10,487 nt of DNA from Puniceicoccaceae bacterium (GCA_003566795.1 PXBU01000127.1:1-10487), one strand, 5' to 3'; counted from the stretch's first letter, positions 1-6,604 are shown. Notes: generated from the letters alone by a model not told the origin. Numbers and translations: made by a program.

Positions 1-1206
1 GTCAGCGCCCATCGCCCGCTCAAAATCGGCAAAGACCCCGTATTGTTCAAAATCCGCATCCTGCTGGCGGGATAAACTGCGCAGGGGCACTGCATTCGCA
101 TTCATCGTGCGGCGGATGCGGTGCTCGTTTTGCAGCGAATCCAGGCCAAAGTGCATTTGTAGGTCGTTGTCAAATTCCCAGTCGCTTCCCACGCGGGCAC
201 CCATCGTCTTACGGTCAGGATTCGAGCTGGCAGGATTGGGCATCATCATGCTGGGCTGGAAGTTGCGCAGGCTGAAGTTATCCATGACGTGGTCCACATA
301 GTTGTAGTAAACCTGCGCTTCCATGCCGTTATAGTTTCGGGCCGTTGTTGTTGAATGACTCCATTTGATTCCCAGACTTTGCCGGTCGAAAGCCACCCCA
401 TCCATAGCGCGGTCCGCGTAGGCCGCTTCACCATCGCTCACAATACCACTTAGCTCCAGGCGATGGTCTGGGGCGAAATTCCAGCCCAGTCTGGCATGGG
501 CGCTGCGACGCTCGTAAGCCGACGGCACTTTACGGCCACGACCATCGTCGTAGTCGTCGGCCGCAGTGCGGGTCAGGCTGAGACGGGCATCCCACTGCGG
601 ATTGCCTGCCTCCGCATCCAGCAGCTGATCATTACGACCGAAGGCACCTACGGTCAGTTGCGTCATACCTTCGATACCCAGCGTATCAAACTGCGTGGGA
701 TCGCGCTCGAAACGCACCGTGCCAGCGGAGTGTCCCGCTCCGTAGCGCACGCTCTGTGGCCCACGTACCAGCACAATCCGGTCATAAGCCCCCGGGAAAA
801 CATAGGCAGTAGGCGGGTCCATGCGGTTACCGCAGCCTCCCAGGATATTTTCACCGTCGAGCAGGATGCCGATGCGTGAGCCTGCCATGCCGCGGAAAAC
901 GGGATCCCCATCTGTGCCACCTTTACGGATTACATTGAATCCGGGAACCGTACGCAATATCTCAGCCCCGTCCCCGGCGGGAATCGGCTGAGCGGGGTTT
1001 TTGGGGTCCAGTTCCAGTTGAATTGGATTTCGATAGTCGGAGGCGACGACCACCAAGGGTTTGAGCTGATGTATTTCGGTGGCTGCGGTAACTTCGGTGA
1101 GAAACGGCTGACTGTGTGTCTCGTGGCCTGGTGAGGCCCCGGAAAACGCCATCAGGCTAATACTGAGTGTTAGCATACTGTAGGCCGGTGTCTTAAATGT
1201 GTGCAT
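1..1206 (-). CDS. TonB-dependent copper receptor, OprC/NosA type (C-terminus outside window)
   Basis: This is the N-terminal 402 residues of an outer-membrane TonB-dependent receptor. The frame is open to position 1, so most of the beta-barrel is missing. An export signal (hydrophobic around residues 11-23) is followed by a possible TonB box (LKPLVVVA, about 48-55) and a plug domain (about 75-185) with VIRKGGTDGDPVFRGM and GILLDG. The plug closely resembles Pseudomonas OprC. The copper-site pattern known for OprC, CxxxM plus HxM, is present: Cys125 and Met129 in CGNRM, and His306 and Met308 in HVM. The 181-residue spacing between Cys and His almost equals that of OprC. The family binds Cu at the cell surface and imports it. 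The ATG at 1206 lacks a clear Shine-Dalgarno. The PCxxC membrane protein lies 270 nt upstream on the same strand, so co-regulation from the FNR-type site at 1916-1929 is plausible. Confidence 0.92.
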   Translation of the reverse strand, partial: MHTFKTPAYSMLTLSISLMAFSGASPGHETHSQPFLTEVTAATEIHQLKPLVVVASDYRNPIQLELDPKNPAQPIPAGDGAEILRTVPGFNVIRKGGTDGDPVFRGMAGSRIGILLDGENILGGCGNRMDPPTAYVFPGAYDRIVLVRGPQSVRYGAGHSAGTVRFERDPTQFDTLGIEGMTQLTVGAFGRNDQLLDAEAGNPQWDARLSLTRTAADDYDDGRGRKVPSAYERRSAHARLGWNFAPDHRLELSGIVSDGEAAYADRAMDGVAFDRQSLGIKWSHSTTTARNYNGMEAQVYYNYVDHVMDNFSLRNFQPSMMMPNPASSNPDRKTMGARVGSDWEFDNDLQMHFGLDSLQNEHRIRRTMNANAVPLRSLSRQQDADFEQYGVFADFERAMGAD

Positions 1207-1476
1207 AGGATCTGAATGTTGGAAAGGATTGAAAAGTGGAGGAATGGGGGTGAGTGAGGACGTTGGGCCGTAGGACGGTAAGCGTAAGCAGGGCATACGC
1301 CGCAGTGGTGCCTGCGCTTGCGCATGGCAGCATCGCCGTTCAGGCGATGGCTCCGGCGGTCAGTGAAGAGCATGGTAACCGTAGGATTAGGGTGCAGACA
1401 AATACCAGCAGCGTGGCCGTTACTCACTCGTTGAACCTCGGCAGGATAGTGCGCAGTGCGAATGCGCCCTGGCCCT
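1207..1476. other. Intergenic stretch with one small hairpin
   Basis: These 270 bases separate the copper receptor from the small membrane protein on the same strand. I find no gene I can defend. A perfect 7-bp inverted repeat, CATCGCC and GGCGATG around a 5-nt loop, lies at 1331-1349. It has no U-run, so it is not a clear terminator. On the minus strand a hydrophobic frame of about 26 codons ends inside this hairpin. It could be a decayed or very short membrane peptide, but nothing decides this. Confidence 0.4.
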
Positions 1477-1881
1477 TTAAATCAGTCGCTTGGGCGGTGG
1501 CGCAGGCGTGGCCAGCGGCGCGCTGGGCGGTAGGCGGCAGCTGCCTGCGTGCTCAAAAGTTTCCCGTGGGCGATCCAGCGGCACTACGCGCTCGATATGT
1601 GGGATCAAGAGGCGAAAGTCCTCCGCTGCGCGGAAGTTTGAATTCTGGCTTTTATTGTCTTGCTCAACTGCTTCGATCATTTGACAGAGCCCGCAGGGAC
1701 GCTGGCCGGAAAACGTGTCTACTACAGCACTCTCCAGCGTGCTCTCCTGCGTGTAGCTGACTAACATGTAGGACCAGGCGGTTACTTGCAGCACAACTTG
1801 CGGGCCCAGCAATAGCACGGTACACAATACAAGCCAGAGCACCCTAAGAGGAAAATTTAGCTGAGTGAATCGCTGGGGCAT
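1477..1881 (-). CDS. Small membrane protein with PCxxC motif, copper-receptor neighbour
   Basis: This 134-residue protein of unknown function starts with a short basic segment and one strongly hydrophobic helix (about residues 12-36), either an uncleaved membrane anchor or a signal peptide. A likely extracytoplasmic part follows, with SGQRPCGLCQMIEAV at about 58-72. Cys63 and Cys66 form a CxxC pair that could bind a metal or be redox-active. The C-terminal 20 residues are proline-rich. It resembles conserved hypothetical proteins with a G-x-x-P-C-x-x-C-x-x-I motif that I recall from related bacteria; no search was run. Its position upstream of an OprC-type receptor suggests a role in copper handling (inference). 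The ATG at 1881 has no Shine-Dalgarno and sits exactly 41.5 bp from the centre of a perfect FNR-type palindrome, so the message may be leaderless. Confidence 0.72.
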   Translation of the reverse strand: MPQRFTQLNFPLRVLWLVLCTVLLLGPQVVLQVTAWSYMLVSYTQESTLESAVVDTFSGQRPCGLCQMIEAVEQDNKSQNSNFRAAEDFRLLIPHIERVVPLDRPRETFEHAGSCRLPPSAPLATPAPPPKRLI

Positions 1882-1887
1882 GAGTGG

Positions 1888-1929
1888 AAATTAACAGAAT
1901 GCGCTCGAAGCTTGCTTGATCTGGATCAA
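1888..1929 (-). promoter_or_regulatory. Putative FNR/DNR-dependent class II promoter
   Basis: TTGATCTGGATCAA at 1916-1929 matches the FNR/ANR/DNR consensus TTGAT-N4-ATCAA at all ten defined bases. Reading leftward on the minus strand, TAATTT at 1893-1888 keeps the three most conserved bases of a -10 hexamer (T, A and final T). If transcription starts at 1881, the first base of the downstream ATG, the palindrome is centred at exactly -41.5, the classical position for a CRP/FNR activator at a class II promoter. That would give a leaderless mRNA. The box and spacing are seen in the sequence; the regulator and its signal are inferred. Confidence 0.6.
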
Positions 1930-2374
1930 TTAGTTTTCAGATGCACGCGCTGATGGCGGGTAGTAACTAATTTCCAGCGAGATGTTCATGGCTTGCTTTG
2001 GTTAAGTGTATCGCAAAAAAGGCGGGCTCGATGTGCGGTGCGGCTTCCTCCGCGGGAAGTAGTTGGAAGCTATCGTCCAGATAAACACCCGCTTCCAGTT
2101 TCTCAATCTAAGAATCTATAGGACACCCATAAAAATGCCCAGAAATACCTTGACCGAAGGCGGAAATATGAACATAAGATCAGCTAAAGATGCCGATAGC
2201 TCGAAAAACAATTGTGGATGTCGGTCAGGTAGGGGTGTATCACTGCATTTCCCGCTGCCCCGATTTGCTTCGCGCATTCCCCTCTCGCTGTTCGGCGGGA
2301 CGTCGTTGAACGCGTGCGTCGTGCGTTTCTGTGCGGGGTGGATGCTTGCACGGGGACCAACTACGAGCACCCAA
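1930..2374. other. Long intergenic region without a supported gene
   Basis: About 445 bases lie between the FNR-type site and the stop codon of the beta-helix gene. Open frames exist on both strands (for example 2063-2389 on plus), but their predicted proteins show no domain, no hydrophobic pattern and no good start. One of them runs into the beta-helix gene. On the plus strand TTGACC (2149-2154) and CATAAG (2172-2177), 17 bp apart, resemble a sigma-70 promoter that would point antisense into the beta-helix gene; this is weak. No convincing intrinsic terminator is visible for the beta-helix gene. Confidence 0.35.
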
Positions 2375-4396
2375 TCACTCAACACGTAAACGGTAAAAAC
2401 GTCGGTCAAAGCCGACTTCACTGACGTCAAAACGATAGCGCACGTAGTCGAGCGAAGACAAGTTGACTAGGCTCACCGTAGGAAGTTCAGGAAGAAGGAC
2501 CCAATCCTCTAGATTTGTTGAGGTTTCCAGTTGCCAACTCGAGATACCTTCGTCTGCAGCGGGGTCGGTAAAAGCGGCCCCCAGTGCGGTGAACTCGATA
2601 CGTGCGCCCCCGTCGACGGGGGTGCGTGTAAGTGGGTTGGGGCTAAATTCGGTGGGGTCCAAACCGAGGAAGTAGGCCATGCGGTTGGTCAGCCCATCGC
2701 CACTGAAATCATTGTCGGGGCTGGCGGTCTCGCCCGCAGGTAAGTCAGTGCCGGCAGCCCAATCGTTGTAACTGGTTCGCCTAAGTTGCACGGCTCCGAT
2801 GTCAGCACGACTTCCGTTCTCGCGGCGACTCACGCCGCGGATGTCAAATTCGGGTTCGTAGGGGCCGCCATCGATGTCGAGCGGTATGGCACCGGCCAAG
2901 GTGCTGCCTGGAATTGGCGGCATGATAAAGACGTCCCCCTCACCATACGTCGCGAAATCTCCGAGCGGAGCCTCCAAGACGTCGCCAAGCACGGCAGGAC
3001 GTTGATCGGAACCCTGCAGTGGATCAATCAACTCAGAACGCATGCTGCCGATAAAGTTGTGGCCGTTCGAAACGAGCACGGCACCCGGGTTGAGAGCAAT
3101 ATCTCCAGGGAGTGCTTCTGGGCCGGTTGTGTTTCCTGCGATGATGCTGCGTTCAATGGTAACGGCACCCAATTCACCAATCTTCCGAATAGCAGCCGGC
3201 GCAGAGCCCCCGACAAAGGTGGCGGTCTGTTTGTTGTTGGTGATTGTGGAGTGGCGGAAGGTGACCCGATCACCATTGGTGCCGAAATAGACGGAGGTAG
3301 TGGTGCCCTCGTTCCTCGTGAAGATCGAATTTTCGACCAAGAAATTATTGGTTCCACCGACGATGACCGGGCCACCCGGAGCGCCTTCTCCGTTAGAAAC
3401 AAAATTACAGCGCTGAATGGTGAGCCATCCGACCTTAGAATTACCAACTCCGGATATTTTTAAAACGGTAGCAGCGCCTCCGCCCATACTCGTATTGCCG
3501 AAGAATAAGCTGTCGCGAATCAATGAACCTTCCAGGCTGCCAAATACACCGAATACGCCGGCATCGTTTGAGCTCGCCCCATTACCGGAGTTGAACTCAA
3601 AAATTGACTCAGCTACATCCAACAGGGCTCTCTCTAGAAACACCACGCTAGCATTTGTACGTGACGTGGCTCCCACCTTTCTAGACCGATTATTGAAAAA
3701 GTAACTGTTGTGAATAGTCAAAGTTGGTGGAGCTGGTGCACTGCCCATTCCCTTGAAGTAGATCGCTCCGGCCGTCGCATCCAGATCGGTTCCCGAAACC
3801 AGGCGACCAGCCAGGTTGTCGATGAAGTGGCAGCCGATCACCCGGAGATGAAGTCCCTTGTTGCCATCGCTTTGGCTGTAGTGGACCGCTCCACCTTCAA
3901 AAGGATCCTCATCGATGGTGCCATCGCGAAGTTCAAGGTGCGAGAGTTCTATAATTCCTTCGACATTGCCTATTTCAAAGAGTCGATGATTCGAGTCCTT
4001 CGAACGAATGATGGGCCGGGGCAGATCGGGGTCAGCCGCAATCGTGACCGGTATATTCAACGGCAATGCCCTTTCAAGCTCGATCACCGCTTGGCCGGGC
4101 GCTGCGGCTGCCTGTAGGTCGTGCAGGCGCAGTTCGGTCAACTGGCTACCCATAGAATAGCGCGGTACCGCTTCGACAACTAACTCTCTGCGCAGACTGC
4201 CAGCCACATGTTCGTCGGTGGAGCCATAGTCGTCGGTGGAGCTAAGGTAAACAATCTGCTGAGCAAATGCCGGGGTCGCGCAAAGACTCAGAAGGAAGAT
4301 GCCAGCGAGCGGGCGAAGGTCAAAACGCTGTGATAAGCCAAGGCGTGAAAAATGGTTGGAAAACATTAGTTCAAGCATGTTTATGACGATTATCAT
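2375..4396 (-). CDS. Secreted parallel beta-helix protein, choice-of-anchor-Q-like
   Basis: This is a 673-residue exported protein. A signal peptide is clear: hydrophobic PLAGIFLLSLCATPAFA ends near residue 45, with likely cleavage before QQ. Residues about 48-150 resemble the start of CSLRQAI/choice-of-anchor-Q proteins (AGSLRRELVV, then IELSHLELRDG). Residues about 150-450 form repeated short strands with Asn-rich turns, such as HNSYFFNN, ENSIFTRN, RHSTITNN and ERSIIAGN, typical of a right-handed parallel beta-helix. Around 501-537 is a segment ending RADIGAVQ, the usual end of this family. Next comes an acidic DNDFSGDGLTNRMAYFLGLDP stretch, seen in many verrucomicrobial and planctomycete secreted proteins, and a beta-rich tail ending FYRLRVE. 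No catalytic residues can be assigned, so adhesion, surface function or polysaccharide binding are all possible. The start is uncertain: Met1, Met7 and Met11 lack a Shine-Dalgarno, and a later Met would give a more normal signal peptide. Confidence 0.85.
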   Translation of the reverse strand: MIIVINMLELMFSNHFSRLGLSQRFDLRPLAGIFLLSLCATPAFAQQIVYLSSTDDYGSTDEHVAGSLRRELVVEAVPRYSMGSQLTELRLHDLQAAAAPGQAVIELERALPLNIPVTIAADPDLPRPIIRSKDSNHRLFEIGNVEGIIELSHLELRDGTIDEDPFEGGAVHYSQSDGNKGLHLRVIGCHFIDNLAGRLVSGTDLDATAGAIYFKGMGSAPAPPTLTIHNSYFFNNRSRKVGATSRTNASVVFLERALLDVAESIFEFNSGNGASSNDAGVFGVFGSLEGSLIRDSLFFGNTSMGGGAATVLKISGVGNSKVGWLTIQRCNFVSNGEGAPGGPVIVGGTNNFLVENSIFTRNEGTTTSVYFGTNGDRVTFRHSTITNNKQTATFVGGSAPAAIRKIGELGAVTIERSIIAGNTTGPEALPGDIALNPGAVLVSNGHNFIGSMRSELIDPLQGSDQRPAVLGDVLEAPLGDFATYGEGDVFIMPPIPGSTLAGAIPLDIDGGPYEPEFDIRGVSRRENGSRADIGAVQLRRTSYNDWAAGTDLPAGETASPDNDFSGDGLTNRMAYFLGLDPTEFSPNPLTRTPVDGGARIEFTALGAAFTDPAADEGISSWQLETSTNLEDWVLLPELPTVSLVNLSSLDYVRYRFDVSEVGFDRRFYRLRVE

Positions 4397-4441
4397 GTAA
4401 AAACAGTTAGGCCATGATTACATTATCGCGGTGGAAGAAAA

Positions 4442-4480
4442 CAGCCCTTCCGCAGGAGTCAATGGTTTTTTTTAGGGCTG
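4442..4480. repeat. Inverted repeat upstream of beta-helix gene
   Basis: CAGCCCT at 4442-4448 and AGGGCTG at 4474-4480 are perfect 7-bp complements around 25 bases that include a run of eight T. It lies 46-84 bases upstream of the beta-helix start at 4396. It could be an operator or a leader structure. The loop is too long, and the T-run is inside it rather than after it, so it is not a classical terminator. Confidence 0.35.
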
Positions 4481-4528
4481 AATCCTCCCCCCATCGCCTA
4501 TGCAAACTTGATAGTATTCAAATTTTCG

Positions 4529-4550
4529 CCCTTTTAGGAAGTGAAAAGGG
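4529..4550. terminator. Candidate hairpin terminator downstream of higA
   Basis: CCCTTTT and AAAAGGG form a perfect 7-bp stem around an 8-nt loop, 37 bases past the higA stop codon at 4587. On the minus strand the stem is followed by CGAAAATTTG rather than a clean U-run, so termination efficiency is uncertain. The position between higA and the next minus-strand gene fits a transcription boundary. Confidence 0.4.
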
Positions 4551-4586
4551 GGTCAACGTAGATAAACATTCCGCAGAAACGTAAGA

Positions 4587-4931
4587 TCAAGTCCCCGACT
4601 CGTGATACGGCCCCGGATCCTCGGCGCACTCAAGTGCTTCCGCTGGCTCAATGGCATCGAGTTCATGGGCGATGCGATCCCGTTGTGTTTCGAGGTCGTA
4701 GCGGCGCTGGAGATTGATCCAATATTCGGCAGTGGTGCCAAGGTATTTACCCAGTTTGAGGGCGATGGTCACGGTGATGTTTTGCCGCCCCGTGCAGATG
4801 CCCGTAATCGTGCTATGTGCGATATGCAGATCCTTGCCGAGCCGGTATTGGCTGATGCCATAGGCGTCGATTCCCTCCTTGAGAACCAGTCCGGGATGCT
4901 GGACAGGGGGCAACTGTGGGGTCGTGCTCAT
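4587..4931 (-). CDS. higA: HigA-family XRE antitoxin
   Basis: This 114-residue HigA-type addiction-module antidote has an N-terminal HPGLVLKEGI segment (about 12-21), an XRE helix-turn-helix around SQYRLGKDLHIAHSTITGICTGR (about 27-49), and the family signature GTTAEYWINLQRRYDLE (about 65-81). In this family the protein neutralises the HigB mRNA interferase and represses its own operon. The ATG at 4931 is 14 nt after the stop codon of the higB remnant, the normal higB-higA order. The residues after about 90 are acidic and slightly longer than in many HigA proteins. Because the toxin gene is truncated, this is probably an orphan antitoxin, retained as a repressor, as protection against a related toxin elsewhere, or simply not yet lost. 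Confidence 0.92.
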   Translation of the reverse strand: MSTTPQLPPVQHPGLVLKEGIDAYGISQYRLGKDLHIAHSTITGICTGRQNITVTIALKLGKYLGTTAEYWINLQRRYDLETQRDRIAHELDAIEPAEALECAEDPGPYHESGT

Positions 4932-4945
4932 GTGCTTTTCTTGAT

Positions 4946-5062
4946 TTAGTGATAATCGACAGTGTCGACGTCATGGGCATTGCCGGCTTCCCACCGGAAG
5001 CAAATGCGCCACTGTTGGTTGATACGAATACTATGCTGACCGGATCGATCGCCAAATTGTAA
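4946..5062 (-). pseudogene. higB: higB toxin remnant, 5'-truncated
   Basis: The frame ending with TAA at 4946-4948 encodes GDRSGQHSIRINQQWRICF and ends HDVDTVDYH, which matches the C-terminal part of HigB/RelE-fold toxins (typical pattern GDRxGQ-SIRIN-QWRICF-W, ending VDYH). Two in-frame TGA codons lie immediately upstream (5063-5068), so only about 38 codons remain of a usual 90 or so, and the N-terminal part is missing. The break falls about 45 bases from the 3' end of tRNA-Arg. A strong Shine-Dalgarno (AGGAGG, 5092-5097) and an ATG at 5077-5079 precede it, but in a different frame. A functional toxin is very unlikely. Confidence 0.85.
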
Positions 5063-5112
5063 TCATCATCGCGCTCCATCTGATAAGTGCTCCTCCTGAA
5101 TAGCCTGATGGA

Positions 5113-5189
<77 letters not shown>

Positions 5190-5200
5190 TGATTGGAGGG

Positions 5201-5229
5201 GAGTTTTGGTAGGGACCGGATGAGGTCAA
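5201..5229 (-). promoter_or_regulatory. Possible tRNA-Arg promoter
   Basis: On the minus strand TTGACC (5229-5224) is a good -35 hexamer. Seventeen bases later AAACTC (5206-5201) is a poor -10. The spacing would put the transcript start a few bases before the tRNA 5' end at 5187, which fits a short-leader tRNA promoter. Only the -35 box is convincing. Confidence 0.3.
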
Positions 5230-5291
5230 CGCGAAAAGCACGCTTTACGCTTGCGCTGAAAAGATTACCGCGCAATCTCCCCCGCTTTGGT

Positions 5292-5315
5292 GCCCTGCTA
5301 GCGAATTCCCAGGGC
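5292..5315 (+). promoter_or_regulatory. Small leader hairpin before queC
   Basis: GCCCTG (5292-5297) and CAGGGC (5310-5315) pair perfectly around a 12-nt loop, 26 bases before the queC ATG. The sequence shows none of the conserved bases of preQ1-I riboswitches, so I describe it only as a possible leader structure. Confidence 0.25.
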
Positions 5316-5341
5316 CTGCCATCCGGCTAACCACTGAATTC

Positions 5342-6052
5342 ATGAAAGCGCTTGTCATCTACTCCGGTGGTCTCGATTCGACCGTCTTACTCTACCACCT
5401 GCATGCGGCGGGGCATGCGCTCGAAGCACTATCGGTCAATTACGGCCAGCGCCATAGTTGTGAGCTGCAATGCGCGGCCAGCATCTGTGCCCAGTTGGAG
5501 GTGCCCCACCAGGTCGCGGATCTCTCATCGATCCGGCCTCTGCTGGCCGGCAGTAGCCTGACTTCGGCGGATATCCCGGTGGCCGAGGGGCACTACACTG
5601 AGACAAGCATGAAAAGCACCGTGGTGCCCAATCGTAACATGATATTCCTCGCGCTTGCCACCGGTCATGCGCTGTCGATCGGCGCACAGCAAGTCGCCTA
5701 CGCCGCCCACAGTGGCGACCACGCGATTTACCCCGACTGCCGCAATGAATTTGCCGATGCGATGGAGAAAGCCATGGCCCTCTGCGACTGGAAGCAGGTC
5801 GCCCTCTCCCGTCCCTTTGTCGATTGGACCAAGGCGGACATCGTCGCGCGAGGTGCCGAACTTGGGGTAGCCTTTGATCAGACCTGGTCCTGCTATCAAG
5901 GCGGCGACCAGCACTGCGGTCGCTGCGGCACCTGTATCGAACGCCGCGAAGCCTTCGATCTGGCGGGCGTGGCGGACCCGACCCGCTACTCCGAGGGCGC
6001 CCCCTGCGTCACCACGCTCCGAGCCAACAACTGGAGACTGGCAGAGACCTGA
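5342..6052 (+). CDS. queC: 7-cyano-7-deazaguanine (preQ0) synthase QueC
   Basis: QueC converts 7-carboxy-7-deazaguanine, ammonia and ATP to preQ0 in the cytoplasm. The 236-residue length is normal. The N-terminal PP-loop SGGLDST (8-14) binds ATP. Further family motifs are NYGQRHSCEL (33-42) and VPNRNM (95-100). The C-terminal zinc site is complete: Cys184, Cys192, Cys195 and Cys198 in WSCYQGGDQHCGRCGTC. It is the first gene of a queC-queD-queE cluster with a 93-nt gap to queD. The stop codon TGA (6050-6052) falls inside the first units of a GAGACCT tandem repeat, but the encoded end ...AET is unaffected by copy number beyond the stop. There is no evident Shine-Dalgarno before the ATG; CTGAATTC precedes it. 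Confidence 0.97.
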   Translation: MKALVIYSGGLDSTVLLYHLHAAGHALEALSVNYGQRHSCELQCAASICAQLEVPHQVADLSSIRPLLAGSSLTSADIPVAEGHYTETSMKSTVVPNRNMIFLALATGHALSIGAQQVAYAAHSGDHAIYPDCRNEFADAMEKAMALCDWKQVALSRPFVDWTKADIVARGAELGVAFDQTWSCYQGGDQHCGRCGTCIERREAFDLAGVADPTRYSEGAPCVTTLRANNWRLAET

Positions 6053-6099
6053 GACTTGAGACCTGAGACCTGAGACCTGAGACCTGAAAATTGAGACCT
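6044..6099 (+). repeat. Heptanucleotide tandem repeat, GAGACCT x8
   Basis: Eight consecutive 7-mers in phase start at 6044: GAGACCT, GAGACTT, four exact GAGACCT, GAAAATT, then GAGACCT. Six of eight are exact. The tract overlaps the queC stop codon and fills half of the queC-queD gap. Such short tandem heptamers tend to change copy number by slippage. Here that would alter queC-queD spacing but not either protein. Confidence 0.9.
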
Positions 6100-6111
6100 C
6101 CGTCCACGCAT

Positions 6112-6136
6112 CCCATCTCCCATCTCCCATCTCCCC
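6112..6136 (+). repeat. Second heptanucleotide repeat, CCCATCT x3
   Basis: Three exact CCCATCT units (6112-6132) are followed by CCCC and preceded by the partial unit GCATCCC. The tract is pyrimidine-rich and lies 9 bases before the queD ATG, so it occupies the region where a ribosome-binding site would be expected. Confidence 0.85.
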
Positions 6137-6145
6137 GAAAAGAAT

Positions 6146-6580
6146 ATGCTCACCTGTAAGAAAAGTTATCGCGACATTCCCTTTGCCCACCGGCAGCACT
6201 TGCACGACGGGCATTGTGCGTTGATTCACGGGCACAACTGGACCATCACCCTGACCTTTGCCTGCCGCGAGGTGGATGCCAACGGCTTCGTGGTGGACTT
6301 CGGCAAGCTGGGCTACCTGAAAGACTGGATCAATAAGCACCTTGATCACGCCTGTCTCTTTAACGAGGACGATACCGCCAAGGACCAGTTACTGGCCGAC
6401 TACGGGGAACTGCTAAAGCCCTACATCCTCCCTAATTGTTCCTGTGAGGGCCTCGCGCACCACCTCTACGGGAAGTTCAACCCGATGGTGCGGGAAGCGA
6501 CCGAGGGGCGAGCGTGGATCGTCGCGGTGGAAATCGAAGAAGACTCGAAGAATTCGGCTGCGTATGAGCAGGCAGAATAA
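6146..6580 (+). CDS. queD: 6-carboxytetrahydropterin synthase QueD
   Basis: QueD turns 7,8-dihydroneopterin triphosphate into 6-carboxy-5,6,7,8-tetrahydropterin, the second step of the queuosine/7-deazaguanine pathway. The protein of 144 residues belongs to the PTPS/QueD fold. Zinc ligands are visible as His15 (FAHR) and His28 and His30 (IHGHNW). Cys24 in HCALIHGH is the expected catalytic cysteine. VVDFGKLGYLKDW (48-60) and LDHACLFNEDD (66-76) are further family motifs. It sits between queC and queE, 24 nt before queE. The start at 6146 keeps the usual short N-terminus; the upstream GAAAAGAAT is only a weak ribosome-binding site. The last codons carry a small direct duplication shared with the spacer to queE. 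Confidence 0.96.
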   Translation: MLTCKKSYRDIPFAHRQHLHDGHCALIHGHNWTITLTFACREVDANGFVVDFGKLGYLKDWINKHLDHACLFNEDDTAKDQLLADYGELLKPYILPNCSCEGLAHHLYGKFNPMVREATEGRAWIVAVEIEEDSKNSAAYEQAE

Positions 6581-6596
6581 TTTACGGCAGAATAAT
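6571..6596 (+). repeat. 11-bp direct repeat across the queD stop
   Basis: GGCAGAATAAT occurs at 6571-6581 and again at 6586-6596, a 15-bp period. The first copy contains the queD stop codon TAA (6578-6580). It looks like a recent small duplication between queD and queE. Confidence 0.8.
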
Positions 6597-6604
6597 CGAT
6601 AACC

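Noticed and set aside
1170..1427. Minus-strand frame of 85 codons with GTG start upstream of the copper receptor
   Set aside because: It overlaps the receptor start, and the peptide has no domain, membrane helix or homology that I recognise. His and Cys content alone is not enough.
1254..1760. Plus-strand frame of 168 codons
   Set aside because: It is antisense to the PCxxC protein gene, with no recognisable features and a biased composition.
2063..2389. Plus-strand frame of 108 codons in the long intergenic region
   Set aside because: It has no domain or convincing start and ends inside the antisense of the beta-helix gene.
5238..5341. preQ1 riboswitch upstream of queC
   Set aside because: No conserved preQ1-I A-rich 3' segment or pseudoknot partner could be found. 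There is only a simple 6-bp hairpin.
6044..6136. CRISPR array
   Set aside because: The units are 7 bp and contiguous, with no spacers and no cas genes nearby.
5525..6349. Long minus-strand frame (274 codons) opposite queC and queD
   Set aside because: It is antisense to two well-supported genes, and its centre just reads the heptamer repeat.
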